Origin: Streptomyces mobaraensis
GTDB lineage: Bacteria > Actinomycetota > Actinomycetes > Streptomycetales > Streptomycetaceae
Length of the DNA stretch: 64,000 nucleotides
NCBI RefSeq assembly: GCF_020099395.1
Contig: NZ_CP083590.1
Location: 6,696,001-6,760,000 of the forward strand
Direction: 5' to 3'
In this document: positions 18,915 through 27,702 of the stretch, piece after piece
Layout of the letters: every line of letters begins with the position of its first letter
Numbering within the stretch: the stretch's first letter is position 1
Notes under the pieces: generated by a model
Seen by the model: the letters and a program-made list of their open reading frames with translations, nothing else
Told to the model about the DNA's origin: nothing
The model's database searches: none
Program-made: the position numbers and the translations under genes

Positions 18915-19728
18915 GGTATTCGTCCTCGATCACCTTGGAGATGAAGGCCCTTGAAGTTTCTTCCGAAAGCGCGCCGTTGTAGATGTGATCGTACAGCGAG
19001 GCATGCCATGCGACCTCTGACGGCTTCGTAGAGAAGACGCCTTGCTCGAAAGCGACGGTGTACAGCGTCGGTTTGCCGACCCTGGGGAACAACAGGGTCG
19101 CCTGACCGATGTAGGAAAAGACCTGGCTGGTGAAAGGGATGATGCGGAGGCTGACGTACGGTCGCTCGGACATCCGTAGCAGGTGGCGCAACTGCTCCCG
19201 CATGACCCTGGGGGATTCGACGACCATACGGAGTGCCGCCTCCGAGACCACCGTGGACAGCGCGGGCGGGTCTGCGCTGTGCAGGACATCGCATCTGCGC
19301 AGGCGGAACTGGACCTTTTCCTCCAGGTTGCCGCCGAAAAGCTCCATGCCCCGGCCCAGGATCGACCGGATGTACGCCTCAGTCTGGAGCAGTGCCGGGA
19401 CGCCGCCCGCGAGGTGACGGATCTCGCGAGAACCCGCTTCCAGCTTCTCCAGCCGCGAAGCCCAGCGGGCATGCGGAGTGTCGCTGACACTGCCCCACAA
19501 GTCGAACAGCGCCCCGTCCGCGCCCAGGACCTCGTCCAGCAACTGGGCCACGTCCTCAAGGGGAAAGCGAGTGCCCGACTCGAACTTCGCGATCGCGCTG
19601 TACGACAGGAAGACCCGGTCCGCGACCTCCGCCCGGGTCAAGCCGCGCTCGATGCGCAACTCCCGCAACCGTGCCGCGTAGCGCGCGATGACGCCCCGAG
19701 ACGGGTCGAGCCGTTCCGGATCGGACAT
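18907..19728 (-). CDS. Helix-turn-helix regulator with DUF5753 (Scr1/BldB-partner type)
   Basis: 273 residues. An XRE-type helix-turn-helix (ERGLTRAEVADRVFLSYSAI, residues about 28-47) is followed by the DUF5753 sensor-like domain, with IPALLQTEAYIR-like and LRIIPF segments recognisable. Such proteins bind DNA and are antagonised or activated by their DUF397 partner, which is encoded directly downstream with an 8-base overlap. The gene is oriented away from the adjacent hydrolase and has its own promoter. Confidence 0.92.
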   Translation of the reverse strand: MSDPERLDPSRGVIARYAARLRELRIERGLTRAEVADRVFLSYSAIAKFESGTRFPLEDVAQLLDEVLGADGALFDLWGSVSDTPHARWASRLEKLEAGSREIRHLAGGVPALLQTEAYIRSILGRGMELFGGNLEEKVQFRLRRCDVLHSADPPALSTVVSEAALRMVVESPRVMREQLRHLLRMSERPYVSLRIIPFTSQVFSYIGQATLLFPRVGKPTLYTVAFEQGVFSTKPSEVAWHASLYDHIYNGALSEETSRAFISKVIEDEYHG

Positions 19729-19838
19729 GGTGAGAACCCCCGGCGGTGAGCTGTGGCGCGGCCGAGCTTAGGGGGCGGGGTGGGACGTCCGAGGCGGAAA
19801 CAGAAGCCGAGTGACGGCCGGTTGACGTCGAAACGCCC

Positions 19839-20726
19839 TCACCTCGGTGGACGTGCGGCGCCGTCCAGGGTGGAGCGTGAAGCCGTGAGCCAGGGAAGCA
19901 GCACCGGCAGGACGTGCGCCGGCTGCATCGCCTGCGTGTGGTCGAGGCCGTCGAGGAGGCGGACCGTCCAGCCGGCGGACGCCAGTTCCGCGCGGCCGGC
20001 CGCGACCGCGCCGCCGATGTCGACGGTGACGCCACCCCACCCCTCGCCGTACGGAATCGTGTCGGCGGAGCCGGCGAAGCACAGGCGCGGGCAGCGCAGC
20101 CGTGCCAGCGCCGCTCGTTCGTCGAAGCCGCGCAGCGCCTCGTACAGCGTCACGAACTGCCGCGTCTGCGCCTCGGTGGCGGACACTTCCACGGACGACC
20201 AGTCGTAGTCGTCGGGGGCCGTGGCACCGCCCGGGGTCTCCCGGCTCCCGGCGGCGGAAGCCGCCATCGCGTGCGCGGCCCGCGTGACGCGCAGCATCTC
20301 GGCGTAGGGGCCGCCGAGCGGCGGGAAGCCGCCCATGGCCAAGGCCGCGAGGCGTTCGGTGCGCAGGGCGAGTTGGAGACCGCTGAGCGCCAGCCAGGAG
20401 TAGCCGTAGTAGGCGAAGCGGCCGGCGCCGGCCGCGTCGGCGACGGCCAGGAGGTCGGCGGTGACGGTGTCCGGGGTGAGGGCGTCCGGCCTGGGGTGGG
20501 CCATGAGGTGGTGCTCGTAGGCGAAGGCGGCGACGCGGAACCCGGCGTCGGTGAGGCCGCGTACGAGGGACGGGCCCAGGTCCGGGTCGACGCCCCAGCG
20601 CCGCAGCTCCTCGGCGCGCGCGCCGTCGGCGGGGCGCGGGTCGACGGGGAGCAGGACGGTCACGGGCCCGGTTCCGTGGACCTCCACCGGGAGGGCGCTT
20701 CCGTCGTGGAGCCTCGCTTCGATCAT
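19839..20726 (-). CDS. Alpha/beta hydrolase
   Basis: 295 residues. The nucleophile elbow is YGYSWLAL (Ser in G-x-S-x), an acid is expected in CFAGSADTIP and the histidine is in LDGLDHTQAM, so the catalytic triad looks complete. No signal peptide is present; it is cytosolic and the substrate is unknown. It is divergent from the TetR regulator at 20820, and the spacer carries three GCGTAAGG repeats, so the regulator most likely controls this gene. Confidence 0.87.
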   Translation of the reverse strand: MIEARLHDGSALPVEVHGTGPVTVLLPVDPRPADGARAEELRRWGVDPDLGPSLVRGLTDAGFRVAAFAYEHHLMAHPRPDALTPDTVTADLLAVADAAGAGRFAYYGYSWLALSGLQLALRTERLAALAMGGFPPLGGPYAEMLRVTRAAHAMAASAAGSRETPGGATAPDDYDWSSVEVSATEAQTRQFVTLYEALRGFDERAALARLRCPRLCFAGSADTIPYGEGWGGVTVDIGGAVAAGRAELASAGWTVRLLDGLDHTQAMQPAHVLPVLLPWLTASRSTLDGAARPPR

Positions 20727-20768
20727 GGCTGTCTCCCTGTTCCGGCCGGTGGCGGCCGATTCCGTAGG

Positions 20769-20810
20769 GCGTAAGGTGTTCGGCGGGCGACAATAGCGTA
20801 AGGCGTAAGG
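20769..20810. promoter_or_regulatory. Three GCGTAAGG half-sites in divergent spacer
   Basis: GCGTAAGG occurs at 20769-20776, 20796-20803 and 20803-20810 in the 93-base spacer between the hydrolase and TetR genes. The last two share one base. This is a plausible binding array for the adjacent TetR-family protein; the -10 region AATAGCG between copies would be covered. Confidence 0.6.
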
Positions 20811-20819
20811 AGATCAAGG

Positions 20820-21641
20820 GTGAGCATCATCGCGGGACAGGGCGACCCGACCGCGTCCATGACGCTGCTCTGGGGCGGCCGGCCGGGCGAGCGGCCCGCG
20901 CGCAGAGCGCCGGGCCCCAAGCCCGGGCTGAGCGTCGACGTCATCGTGGAGGCGGCGATCGCGGTGGCCGACGAGGCGGCATCGGCGGCGGGGCTGTCGA
21001 TGCGCACGGTGGGGGAGCGGCTGGGGTGTTCGTCGATGGCGCTGTACACCTACGTGCCCGGCAAGGCGGAACTGCTCGACCTCATGTACGACCGGGTGCA
21101 CGCCGAGTTCCCCACCGATCGGGCGATGGACGGGGATTGGCGGGCGGCGGTGACGGTGTGGGCTGCGGACCTCAGGGCGTTCTGCCTGCGGCACCCGTGG
21201 GTGCTCCAGGTCTCGTACGCGCGCCCGGTGCTCGGCCCGCACGAGCAGGCCGTACTGGAGGCGCTGCTCCGCGCCCTGTCGGGGACCGGGCTGGAGGCTG
21301 GAACCCTGCGGGCGGTGGTGAGTTCGCTGTTTCACTTCGTGCACGGCTCGGCGCGGACGACGGCGGAGGCGCGCCGGGCGGCGGCCGTGACCGGCGTCCC
21401 GGACCAGGACTGGTGGGGCACCCGCGTGACGCTCCTGCACGAGCTCGCCCCCGACTTCGCCGACCGCTTCCCGCTGTCGACGCGGCTCGCCTCCTCCCAG
21501 GAGACGCCTGCGGAGGACGGGGATCCGGCGGACGCCTGGGAGCGCGAGACCGACGCCGTCTTCGCGGCCGGCCTCGCCGTCCTCCTCGACGGAATCGAGG
21601 TGGCGGCGGCCGGATCGGGGGCGGCCGGACCGGGCCGCTGA
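20820..21641 (+). CDS. TetR/AcrR family transcriptional regulator
   Basis: 273 residues from GTG with AAGGAG 8 bases upstream. The N-terminal helix-turn-helix includes GLSMRTVGERLGCSSMALYT and a following K-x-ELLDLMYD, typical of the TetR_C subgroup related to tetracycline repressors. The first 35 residues form an Arg/Pro/Gly-rich extension. It is divergent from the alpha/beta hydrolase gene and probably autoregulates through the GCGTAAGG sites. It converges with the serine hydrolase gene with only three bases between the stops. Confidence 0.9.
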   Translation: MSIIAGQGDPTASMTLLWGGRPGERPARRAPGPKPGLSVDVIVEAAIAVADEAASAAGLSMRTVGERLGCSSMALYTYVPGKAELLDLMYDRVHAEFPTDRAMDGDWRAAVTVWAADLRAFCLRHPWVLQVSYARPVLGPHEQAVLEALLRALSGTGLEAGTLRAVVSSLFHFVHGSARTTAEARRAAAVTGVPDQDWWGTRVTLLHELAPDFADRFPLSTRLASSQETPAEDGDPADAWERETDAVFAAGLAVLLDGIEVAAAGSGAAGPGR

Positions 21642-21644
21642 CGA

Positions 21645-22715
21645 TCAGGAGGGCGCGGCGTGGGCGAGGGGGTTGGCGGCGTAGTGGCGCAGGAGGAGGT
21701 AGGCGTTCTGGATCAGGGAGTTGCGCAGGGTCCAGCCGCTGCTGACGAGGGCCGCGACGGTGGTGTGGCGCGAGGGGCTGAAACCGATGAAGGCCGTTGC
21801 CGCCCGGGTGCTTCCGGGCTGGAAATAGAGATCTCCGAGAGCGGTCGTTCTGCTGAGCCAGCCGAGGGTGGTCGCCTGGGGGGAATCCGTGTGGGTGACG
21901 ACCCGCAGGGCGCGGTACAGGGGAGGGGGGAGGCCGGGGTCGGGGGCGATGTGGTGTGTGAGGAAGCGGGTGAGGTCACGGGCGCTGGAACGGATGGCTC
22001 CGGCGCCTGAGAAGCCGGGGGTGCGCAGCGGGGGCATGAGGTGGCCGTGCCAGTAGCCCTCGGTCTGTTCGAGATCGCTGCGGGCGGTGGTGTGCGTGAG
22101 GCGCAGGGGGCCGGCGATCTTCTCGGCGATGAGGTCGGCGTAGCTCTGCCGGGTGGCGTGCTCCAGCATGTGGCCCAGGAGTGCGAACCCGAAGTTGGAA
22201 TAGTGCCTTGAGGTGCCGGGGGGAAACTTGAGGCGGGCCCGGGACAGGTCCGTGAGGAGGTCCCGGTCGCGGTAGCGGAGGTAGGGGTTGGTGATGTCAC
22301 TGGGCCGTACCTTGAGCAGCATGCGCGGGGTCAGATGGGGCAGCCCGGAGGAGTGGGTGGCCAGGTGCAGGGCGGTGATCCGCCGGGCCGCGGGGCCCGG
22401 GGGCATGGCGCCGGGCGGGACGTGGCCGGCCAGGGGCTCGTACAGGCTCAGCCTCCCTTCTTCGACCAGGACGGCGAACAGCAGCGCGGTGAACATCTTG
22501 CTGACGGAACCGACCTCGAACGGTGCGTCCTGAGTGAGGGGAGCGCGTGGTGTGAGGGTCGTGAACCCGGTGCAGAGGGTGTAGCCGTAGCCGCCGCGGC
22601 CGACCGCCACCGCGGCTGCCATGTTGCGGCCCGCTTCGCCGATGATGGCGCGCAGCAGTGCCGCGGGATCCTCAGGGTTCGCACCACCCTTGCGCAGCGG
22701 ATCAGGCAGGCGCAT
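21645..22715 (-). CDS. Serine hydrolase, beta-lactamase/AmpC-like family
   Basis: 356 residues. The family motifs are SVSK (SxxK in [13 protein letters not shown]) and YSN (YxN in [14 protein letters not shown]). No signal peptide is visible, so unlike true penicillin-binding enzymes it may act in the cytoplasm as an esterase, amidase or peptidase. It is the last gene of the leftward operon that starts with the 61-residue peptide gene. The ATG at 22715 lies inside the end of the preceding gene; an in-frame GTG at 22730 is the alternative. Neither has a clear ribosome site, which fits translational coupling. Confidence 0.85.
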   Translation of the reverse strand: MRLPDPLRKGGANPEDPAALLRAIIGEAGRNMAAAVAVGRGGYGYTLCTGFTTLTPRAPLTQDAPFEVGSVSKMFTALLFAVLVEEGRLSLYEPLAGHVPPGAMPPGPAARRITALHLATHSSGLPHLTPRMLLKVRPSDITNPYLRYRDRDLLTDLSRARLKFPPGTSRHYSNFGFALLGHMLEHATRQSYADLIAEKIAGPLRLTHTTARSDLEQTEGYWHGHLMPPLRTPGFSGAGAIRSSARDLTRFLTHHIAPDPGLPPPLYRALRVVTHTDSPQATTLGWLSRTTALGDLYFQPGSTRAATAFIGFSPSRHTTVAALVSSGWTLRNSLIQNAYLLLRHYAANPLAHAAPS

Positions 22716-23844
22716 CGGCCCGGGTGGCACGAGCGGCGTGGGCGGCGTGGGCGGCGCGGGCGGCGGCCATGGCCGTGACGCAGGTGGTGTGCTGGTGGCG
22801 GCGGAAGTCGGCCGTCGGATCGGATCCCACCGGGCCGGATGCCGCCGGATCGGACCCCACCGGGCCGGATGCCGCCGGATCGGGCGCCGCCGGGCCGGAT
22901 GCCGTCGCGTCGGGCGCCGCAGGGCCGGATCCCTCCAGGCCGGATGCCGTCGCGTCGGGCGCCGCGGGACCGGTTCCCGACGGATCGGACGTGGGCCCGG
23001 GCGTTATGCCGGTGCCCGGCCTCTTTCCTCTGGGCGGCACGCGGCCGGAGACCTCCTGGGCGGCGGCCAGCGCCTCCCACTGGGCGGCGGGAAGTTCCGG
23101 CTCGGGAACGCAGACGTCGACGAAGAGGAGCTCCGCGACCAGGTCCCACTCCTGCGCTTCGCACCATACGTCGAGCCAGACCGGCAGCCACCTGGTCAAG
23201 TAGCCGATCACGTGCGGGGGGAGGGCGAGGGGGCGCCGGCCCCAGTCGGCGAGGTGGTAGACGGTGTGGGTGAGGCAGTAGGCGTCGTTCCAGTCGATGG
23301 CCCACGGCTCAGGGGTGCTTCCCAGCCAGGTGCGGGCGGCTGGTTCGCCCCACTCGCCGGGGTGCGGGTGCGGAAGCCCCGCCAGGCGTTGCGCGTTGGC
23401 GACGGCGAGACGGCGGTTCGGGTACAGCTCGGCGGCCTGGAAGGCCGTGAGCCGGTGGACGCGCCGCAGCAGCTGTTCGAGCCCGCTGTGGCGGTAGCCG
23501 GCCTGGACGAAGTGTGCGTAGATCTCGACCGGGTCAGGGAGCGACAAGTGGCGCAACTGGCGTTCGTAGAGCAGATCGCCCTGGCCCAACTGCCGCCAGC
23601 AGTGGTCCAGGATGTCGCGCGCGCGGTCACGGTTCCGCGGCGTGGGCAGGGCTTCGGACGTCACCTGCGCGGCCAGGGCCATCTCGGCGAGCGCTTTGTA
23701 CTCACTCATGTGGTGGGCGAGGTGCGGGCTGACGTCGGCAGGCAGGGCGCAGTACGCGTGGTTCTCCCGCAGCCACGTCATGGCACCGTCGGCCATGTCC
23801 ACCAGCAGCCCCGCGCTCTCCACACGCCTCATCGTCGTACTCAC
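22702..23844 (-). CDS. Uncharacterised helical protein with repetitive C-terminal tail
   Basis: 380 residues from GTG at 23844, overlapping the stop of the preceding gene (GTGA). Residues 1-280 are helical and rich in Trp, His, Leu and Arg ([18 protein letters not shown], [21 protein letters not shown]). They remind me of the actinobacterial DUF6895 family, but I cannot verify this. From about residue 290 the composition changes to five 10-residue repeats of the type [10 protein letters not shown] / [10 protein letters not shown], then an Ala/Arg/His-rich end. No membrane segment or known catalytic motif is seen. It is the third gene of a four-gene operon. Confidence 0.72.
   Translation of the reverse strand: MSTTMRRVESAGLLVDMADGAMTWLRENHAYCALPADVSPHLAHHMSEYKALAEMALAAQVTSEALPTPRNRDRARDILDHCWRQLGQGDLLYERQLRHLSLPDPVEIYAHFVQAGYRHSGLEQLLRRVHRLTAFQAAELYPNRRLAVANAQRLAGLPHPHPGEWGEPAARTWLGSTPEPWAIDWNDAYCLTHTVYHLADWGRRPLALPPHVIGYLTRWLPVWLDVWCEAQEWDLVAELLFVDVCVPEPELPAAQWEALAAAQEVSGRVPPRGKRPGTGITPGPTSDPSGTGPAAPDATASGLEGSGPAAPDATASGPAAPDPAASGPVGSDPAASGPVGSDPTADFRRHQHTTCVTAMAAARAAHAAHAARATRADAPA
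22807..22971. repeat. 30-bp coding repeats
   Basis: Five copies of a 30-base unit (10 codons), with one 15-base insertion, encode the Gly-Pro-Ala-Ser-Asp tail of the gene at 22702-23844. The copies differ by few substitutions, so the array is recent and likely to vary in number between strains. Confidence 0.75.
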
Positions 23845-24548
23845 GCGGCCTCCCCGGACGAGAGCAGATGCCGGGAGACGGCGGTGTGCAGCGCGGTCAC
23901 CGGTCCGCCGGCACCGCACCATTCCACGTACTCGACGGCGGCGGGCAGGTCGAGTCCTACGTCGCCGCCCTCCCGCCAGGCGAGAGCGGCCCAGCGGGTC
24001 AGACGGGCCGCGAAGGCGAAGTCGCGCCGGAGCAGGGCCCGCGTCAGCCCCCTGCCCACGCCCTGGGCCCACCGCGCGGCACAGGGGGCCAGGAGCGTAC
24101 TGGTGGCGGGCCACGCCATGGGGGCGAGCCAGGCCGCGCTGAGCGACAGAGCGCGCCAGTCGCTCCCGTCGACGCGCCGTGCCCATTCCGCGTGCGCCTC
24201 GTGGGCGGCCCGGGAGGGCACCGGCTCCGACGAGGTCAGATCGTTCACGGCGGCGGAGATCATGCGCAGCTCGACGGGCTGCCGGCCGTCCACGGGAAGC
24301 CTCCGCAGGGCTTCGCGGACCGTCTCGCCCTCGTCCGGCGCCACCGGCGTGCCGCGCGACAGCGCGGGTGCCAGGGCGTCGCACCCCAGCACCCGGACGG
24401 CCGCCAGGGCCGTGTCCGTCCGTGGAGCGGATGCCAGGAACCAGGCCAGTGGCTGCCGCCCGTGGTCTGTCAGGGCCAGGCGGACCGCTGCCGCCAGCTC
24501 GTCCGTGGCCGAGGACAGGTCGACGCTCGCGGGAACGTTCGCGGGAAT
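23841..24548 (-). CDS. Uncharacterised protein, probable ATT start codon
   Basis: 235 residues if read from ATT at 24546-24548. The frame upstream of the first GTG (24392) still translates into protein-like sequence ([26 protein letters not shown]), but contains no ATG, GTG or TTG in reach. GGGGAGG lies at 24554-24560, exactly five bases before the ATT, which makes ATT the best start. Most of the protein is helical, with [20 protein letters not shown] near the end and no recognised motif. It starts 13 bases after the peptide gene and overlaps the next gene by GTGA. If ATT is not used, the product would begin at 24392 with 183 residues. Confidence 0.7.
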   Translation of the reverse strand: MPANVPASVDLSSATDELAAAVRLALTDHGRQPLAWFLASAPRTDTALAAVRVLGCDALAPALSRGTPVAPDEGETVREALRRLPVDGRQPVELRMISAAVNDLTSSEPVPSRAAHEAHAEWARRVDGSDWRALSLSAAWLAPMAWPATSTLLAPCAARWAQGVGRGLTRALLRRDFAFAARLTRWAALAWREGGDVGLDLPAAVEYVEWCGAGGPVTALHTAVSRHLLSSGEAA

Positions 24549-24561
24549 GACGGCCTCCCCG

Positions 24562-24747
24562 CTACGCCGGGTCCTTCGGCTCCTCCGGCCCCAGAAGCTT
24601 GGGGAGGAGGCCCAGAGCGGACATCGGCATGAAGGACGGCGCGTCTCCGACGGGCGACTCCGTGGGAGTCATCGCCTCGACGACGTCCAGTGCGAGATCC
24701 ACTTCTTGCGCGAGTTCCCGTTCGAGCACCATTGCGTGCACCGCCAT
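24562..24747 (-). CDS. 61-residue peptide, possible precursor or small regulator
   Basis: ATG at 24747 has AAAGGTGAC six bases before it, and TAG ends the frame 13 bases before the next gene, so it is the first gene of the operon. The N-terminal half is a predicted charged amphipathic helix ([19 protein letters not shown]), then a Thr/Ser/Pro/Gly turn region, then a hydrophobic stretch ([14 protein letters not shown]) and an acidic/Lys/Pro end. The layout resembles a leader followed by a core, as in ribosomally made modified peptides, but there is no Cys and no recognised modification enzyme beside it. A small regulatory or structural subunit is equally possible. Confidence 0.65.
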   Translation of the reverse strand: MAVHAMVLERELAQEVDLALDVVEAMTPTESPVGDAPSFMPMSALGLLPKLLGPEEPKDPA

Positions 24748-24909
24748 GACGTCACCTTTCTCTCCATGGAGACGACACGCCTCGGGGGTGTGCCGGCAGG
24801 CCGGGATCCGGCCTCCCTCCAGCCTGACGCGCCCCTCACCCCGGTGCATCTCGGGCCCTCGCGCCGGGGCCGGATTGGGCGACGTGCCGAAGGATGTGAG
24901 GATGTGGCC

Positions 24910-25401
24910 ATGCACAATGTTTTTTTCGACATCACCATTGACGGCAAGGACGCCGGCCGCATCGTCTTCCGGCTCTTCGACGACGTCGTCCCGGAGACCG
25001 CCCGCAACTTCCGCGAGCTCGCCACCGGCCAGAACGGCTACGGCTACGCCGGTTCGGCCTTCCACCGCGTCATCCCGGACTTCATGCTCCAGGGCGGCGA
25101 CTTCACCGACGGCAACGGCACCGGCGGCAAGAGCATCTTCGGCAAGTCCTTCGCCGACGAGAACTTCACGCTCAAGCACGACCGGCCGTTCCTGCTGTCG
25201 ATGGCCAACCGCGGCCCGAACACCAACGGTTCCCAGTTCTTCGTGACGACCGTCGTCACCCCGTGGCTGGACGGCAAGCACGTCGTCTTCGGCGAGGTCG
25301 TCGAGGGGCAGGAGCTCGTGAAGCAGATCGAGGCGCTGGGCTCCCACAGCGGCGCCCTGAAGGCCGCCGTCGTCATCAAGGAGAGCGGCACCGTCGCCTG
25401 A
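24910..25401 (+). CDS. Peptidyl-prolyl cis-trans isomerase, cyclophilin type
   Basis: 163 residues, a single cyclophilin domain without signal peptide, so cytoplasmic. Active-site blocks [22 protein letters not shown] and [12 protein letters not shown] are all present, including the Arg, Phe and Gln needed for catalysis and cyclosporin binding. It speeds isomerisation of X-Pro bonds during folding. The ATG at 24910 follows GTGAGG. It is divergent from the peptide operon and followed by a strong terminator at 25428. Confidence 0.97.
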   Translation: MHNVFFDITIDGKDAGRIVFRLFDDVVPETARNFRELATGQNGYGYAGSAFHRVIPDFMLQGGDFTDGNGTGGKSIFGKSFADENFTLKHDRPFLLSMANRGPNTNGSQFFVTTVVTPWLDGKHVVFGEVVEGQELVKQIEALGSHSGALKAAVVIKESGTVA

Positions 25402-25427
25402 CGTCCGCCGCGGCGGGCTTGAGACCC

Positions 25428-25459
25428 CGAACGCCTGAGTACGGATACTCAGGCGTTCG
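25428..25459 (+). terminator. Strong hairpin terminator after cyclophilin gene
   Basis: CGAACGCCTGAGTA (25428-25441) and TACTCAGGCGTTCG (25446-25459) form a perfect 14-bp stem with a CGGA tetraloop, 26 bases after the cyclophilin stop. It also precedes the next gene by 26 bases and so insulates it. Confidence 0.9.
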
Positions 25460-25485
25460 GCGTTCCCGGCGGAAACCATGGGCCC

Positions 25486-25980
25486 ATGCGCACGTTCCAC
25501 TGGGCCAGGCCCCTGAAGGGGGCCGCGGTCACCGCCCTCGCCGTCCTGGCCTGCCACACCCTCCTCGCCACCGGTTTCGCCGCCGCGCGCGCCGAGGAGC
25601 ATGCCGATCCGGACTACGCCTGGGCGGGTACGGAGCTGTGGCTCGCCACGTTCGCCGTGGGGCTGGTCCTGGCCATGCCCCTGCTGCTGTGGGCGGGCAT
25701 GCGGCTGCTGCGCGAGAAGGACAACCACCTGCTCGTCGTCGGCGGCAGCCTCGCCTGGTTCTTCGCGGCGGGGCGCTACGTCGACACCCTGGAGTACGGG
25801 GCGGGGCGGCACGTTCCCTGGCCGCTGGTCGCCGGGGTGATCGCGGTGGGGGGCCTGCTGTCGTGGGGTCGGCTGGCCGACCGGCTGGTGTCGGAGGACG
25901 CGGCGTCGGGGGACGCGGCGTCGGGGGACCCTGCGTCGGCGGATGCGGATGCGGTACGGGCGCGGGGAGCCGGCCGGTGA
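25486..25980 (+). CDS. Small membrane protein of unknown function
   Basis: 164 residues with four hydrophobic segments (roughly residues 12-32, 50-72, 84-100 and 112-128), separated by short charged loops. An N-terminal segment could be a signal anchor. The C-terminal tail is a run of short Asp/Ala/Ser/Gly repeats (EDAASGDAASGDPAS). I do not recognise a family. It stands alone after a strong terminator and converges with the TetR gene at 26192. Confidence 0.75.
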   Translation: MRTFHWARPLKGAAVTALAVLACHTLLATGFAAARAEEHADPDYAWAGTELWLATFAVGLVLAMPLLLWAGMRLLREKDNHLLVVGGSLAWFFAAGRYVDTLEYGAGRHVPWPLVAGVIAVGGLLSWGRLADRLVSEDAASGDAASGDPASADADAVRARGAGR

Positions 25981-26101
25981 GTTGAGCCGGGGCCCGTTGG
26001 TGGGGTTCGTCCGTCGGTTCCGGCGGTCGATTCCGTCTGCCGGGGTGTGCCGTCACCGGGCTGGTCCTGGCCGGGAGGCAAGGCGGCCGGGTGTCCGCAC
26101 T

Positions 26102-26155
26102 GATCCTGGCGGTCCCGGTGATCCTGGCGGTCCCGGTGATCCCGGCGGTCCCGGT
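26102..26155. repeat. 18-bp tandem repeat
   Basis: Three head-to-tail copies of GATCCTGGCGGTCCCGGT (the third with one change) between the membrane-protein gene and the convergent TetR gene. In one frame it would encode Gly-Pro-rich collagen-like repeats, but the frame has no ribosome site. Confidence 0.75.
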
Positions 26156-26191
26156 GGTCCCGTGGGGTTCAGCGGGGTGGGCCGATGGCCG

Positions 26192-26827
26192 TCACGCGCC
26201 CTCCGCCGCCACTCGGGGCCGCGCGGTCTCTTCGTCGGCGCCGATTCCGTCCTCCAAACGTGCCGCCTCCCAGGCCGCCTCGATCATCCGGAAGACCTCG
26301 TCCACCGCGGCCTCCGGATCGGCCGCCTCGCGGGCCAGCGAGTAGGCGTCGATCGCGAACCTCGCGACCGCCCGGCAGGCCGTCGGGGTCCGCGACAGGC
26401 CGGGCTCGGCGGCGATGGCCGCCGCCAGCGACTCCGCGTGGCGGAGCCGCATCGACTCCTCGTACTCCCGCAGGGCGGGCGACGCGTCGATCATGCGCCA
26501 GACCGGAGCGGCGCTGTCCGCCGTGCAGTGCCGTACCAGGGCCTGGATCTCCCGGCGCAGCGCGGGGATCAGCGGCTCGTGCGGGGCCCGGTCGGTGACC
26601 GCCCTCGCGAGGCGGTGCTCGAAGTCGGCGTCCTGCTCGAACACCAGGGCCTCTTTCGAGGCGAAGTGGGAGAAGAGGGTGGTGACGGCCACGTCGGCCT
26701 CGGCGGCCACGTCCCGGATGCCCACCGCGTCGTACCCGCGCTCCAGGAAGAGCCGGAGGGCGGCGTCGGCGATCTTCTGGCGGGTCGCCGCCTTCTTGCG
26801 CTCACGGCGTCCGGGGGGCGCGGTCAT
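26192..26827 (-). CDS. TetR/AcrR family transcriptional regulator
   Basis: 211 residues. The helix-turn-helix is ALRLFLERGYDAVGIRDVAA followed by VAVTTLFSHF and the K-E-ALVFEQD linker; the Lys/Arg-rich start (GRRERKKAATRQKI) is usual. The C-terminal ligand domain gives no clue to the effector. Its neighbours do not form an operon with it; the target gene is not obvious. Confidence 0.92.
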   Translation of the reverse strand: MTAPPGRRERKKAATRQKIADAALRLFLERGYDAVGIRDVAAEADVAVTTLFSHFASKEALVFEQDADFEHRLARAVTDRAPHEPLIPALRREIQALVRHCTADSAAPVWRMIDASPALREYEESMRLRHAESLAAAIAAEPGLSRTPTACRAVARFAIDAYSLAREAADPEAAVDEVFRMIEAAWEAARLEDGIGADEETARPRVAAEGA

Positions 26828-27161
26828 GCGCTCACACTAGCAAATACGGAGGTGAAACCGTTATGGAAGACTAACCGCTAGCGCCTCCTGTGGCGCGCCG
26901 GGAAGCGCCCGTGGACCATGGGCGCCGCCGTGCGGCAGCACACGGCCGGACGGAGAACGTTCACCGCGCGGGGCGGGGCGGGGTGGGGCAGGACAAGGGG
27001 TGGGGTGGCGCTGACCGGCCGGAGGGACCGTACGGCGCGGTGACCAAGCGCCCTGTTCGCCTCTGCACAGTGACCGCCTTCTGCCGGTTTCGCCGTGCAC
27101 AGCGTCGGCGGACGCGGCCGACGACGCCGTCGTGACGAGCGCGCCGCCGGCGACGGCGAGA
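26828..27161. other. Spacer of 334 bases
   Basis: Between the TetR start and the end of the small gene at 27162. The first 60 bases (around GGTGAAACCG and CTAACCGCTAG) are AT-richer and must hold the TetR promoter. The rest is G-rich and featureless. No gene is supported. Confidence 0.5.
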
Positions 27162-27530
27162 TCAGGAGCGGACGAATCCGGCCGGGTCGGCCAGGTAGCG
27201 GTCGAGGTCCGGGTCCTCGTGCAGTGCGTGGAACTCGTCGTGAATCCGCCATGCCGGGCCGAGTTCGGTGCGAAGGCGGCCAAGGGCTTGGCGTACCGCC
27301 TCGTTGAACTCGTGGCACTCCGCTTCCCGCCATGGCCCCGGGTGCGGGGGGTAACCCCAGTTCAACGACGTATCGTAGCGAGCTATCAGCCTGCTCAGGC
27401 TGTCGCGGAGCTCGTGACCGATCGGCAGACGGTCCAGATCGATCGGGTACCCCCACACCTCCCGGTCTTCCGGGGCCGCCCACAGGACCGCGCCTGATCC
27501 CGCGTCGAAGAAGAATCTGGCGGTGGGCAT
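27162..27530 (-). CDS. Hypothetical protein, 122 residues
   Basis: Starts at ATG 27530, with GAGAGG eight bases before it; the longer reading from 27641 lacks a ribosome site. The sequence looks like a genuine soluble protein (FFFDAGSGAVLWAAPEDREVWGYPI, given here in parts; LNWGYPPHPGPW; WRIHDEFHALHEDPDLDRYL), rich in aromatic residues and acids, with no Cys. I do not recognise a family. The composition recalls small immunity-like proteins, but there is no toxin gene beside it. Confidence 0.7.
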   Translation of the reverse strand: MPTARFFFDAGSGAVLWAAPEDREVWGYPIDLDRLPIGHELRDSLSRLIARYDTSLNWGYPPHPGPWREAECHEFNEAVRQALGRLRTELGPAWRIHDEFHALHEDPDLDRYLADPAGFVRS

Positions 27531-27702
27531 GGCGTCGGCCTCTCGATATACGTAATGGTTCAAGCGGCCACCACGGTACTCAACGAGGCCGGCGCAGCAG
27601 CCCCACAGCACCCTTGTTCTCCGTTCTCCGTTCTCCGTCACCGGATCAGGGAAACGCCCCGAGGAGGCCGGACGGCCCGGCCACGGGGGCCGAGAACCCT
27701 GG

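Noticed and set aside
24562..25812. 416-codon minus-strand frame covering the cyclophilin region
   Set aside because: Only its last 61 codons have a ribosome site and protein-like sequence; the rest is antisense to the cyclophilin and membrane protein genes.
26091..26345. Gly-Pro-rich or hydrophobic peptide encoded by the 18-bp repeats
   Set aside because: The frame lacks a ribosome site and runs antisense into the TetR gene; the repeat explains the regular translation.
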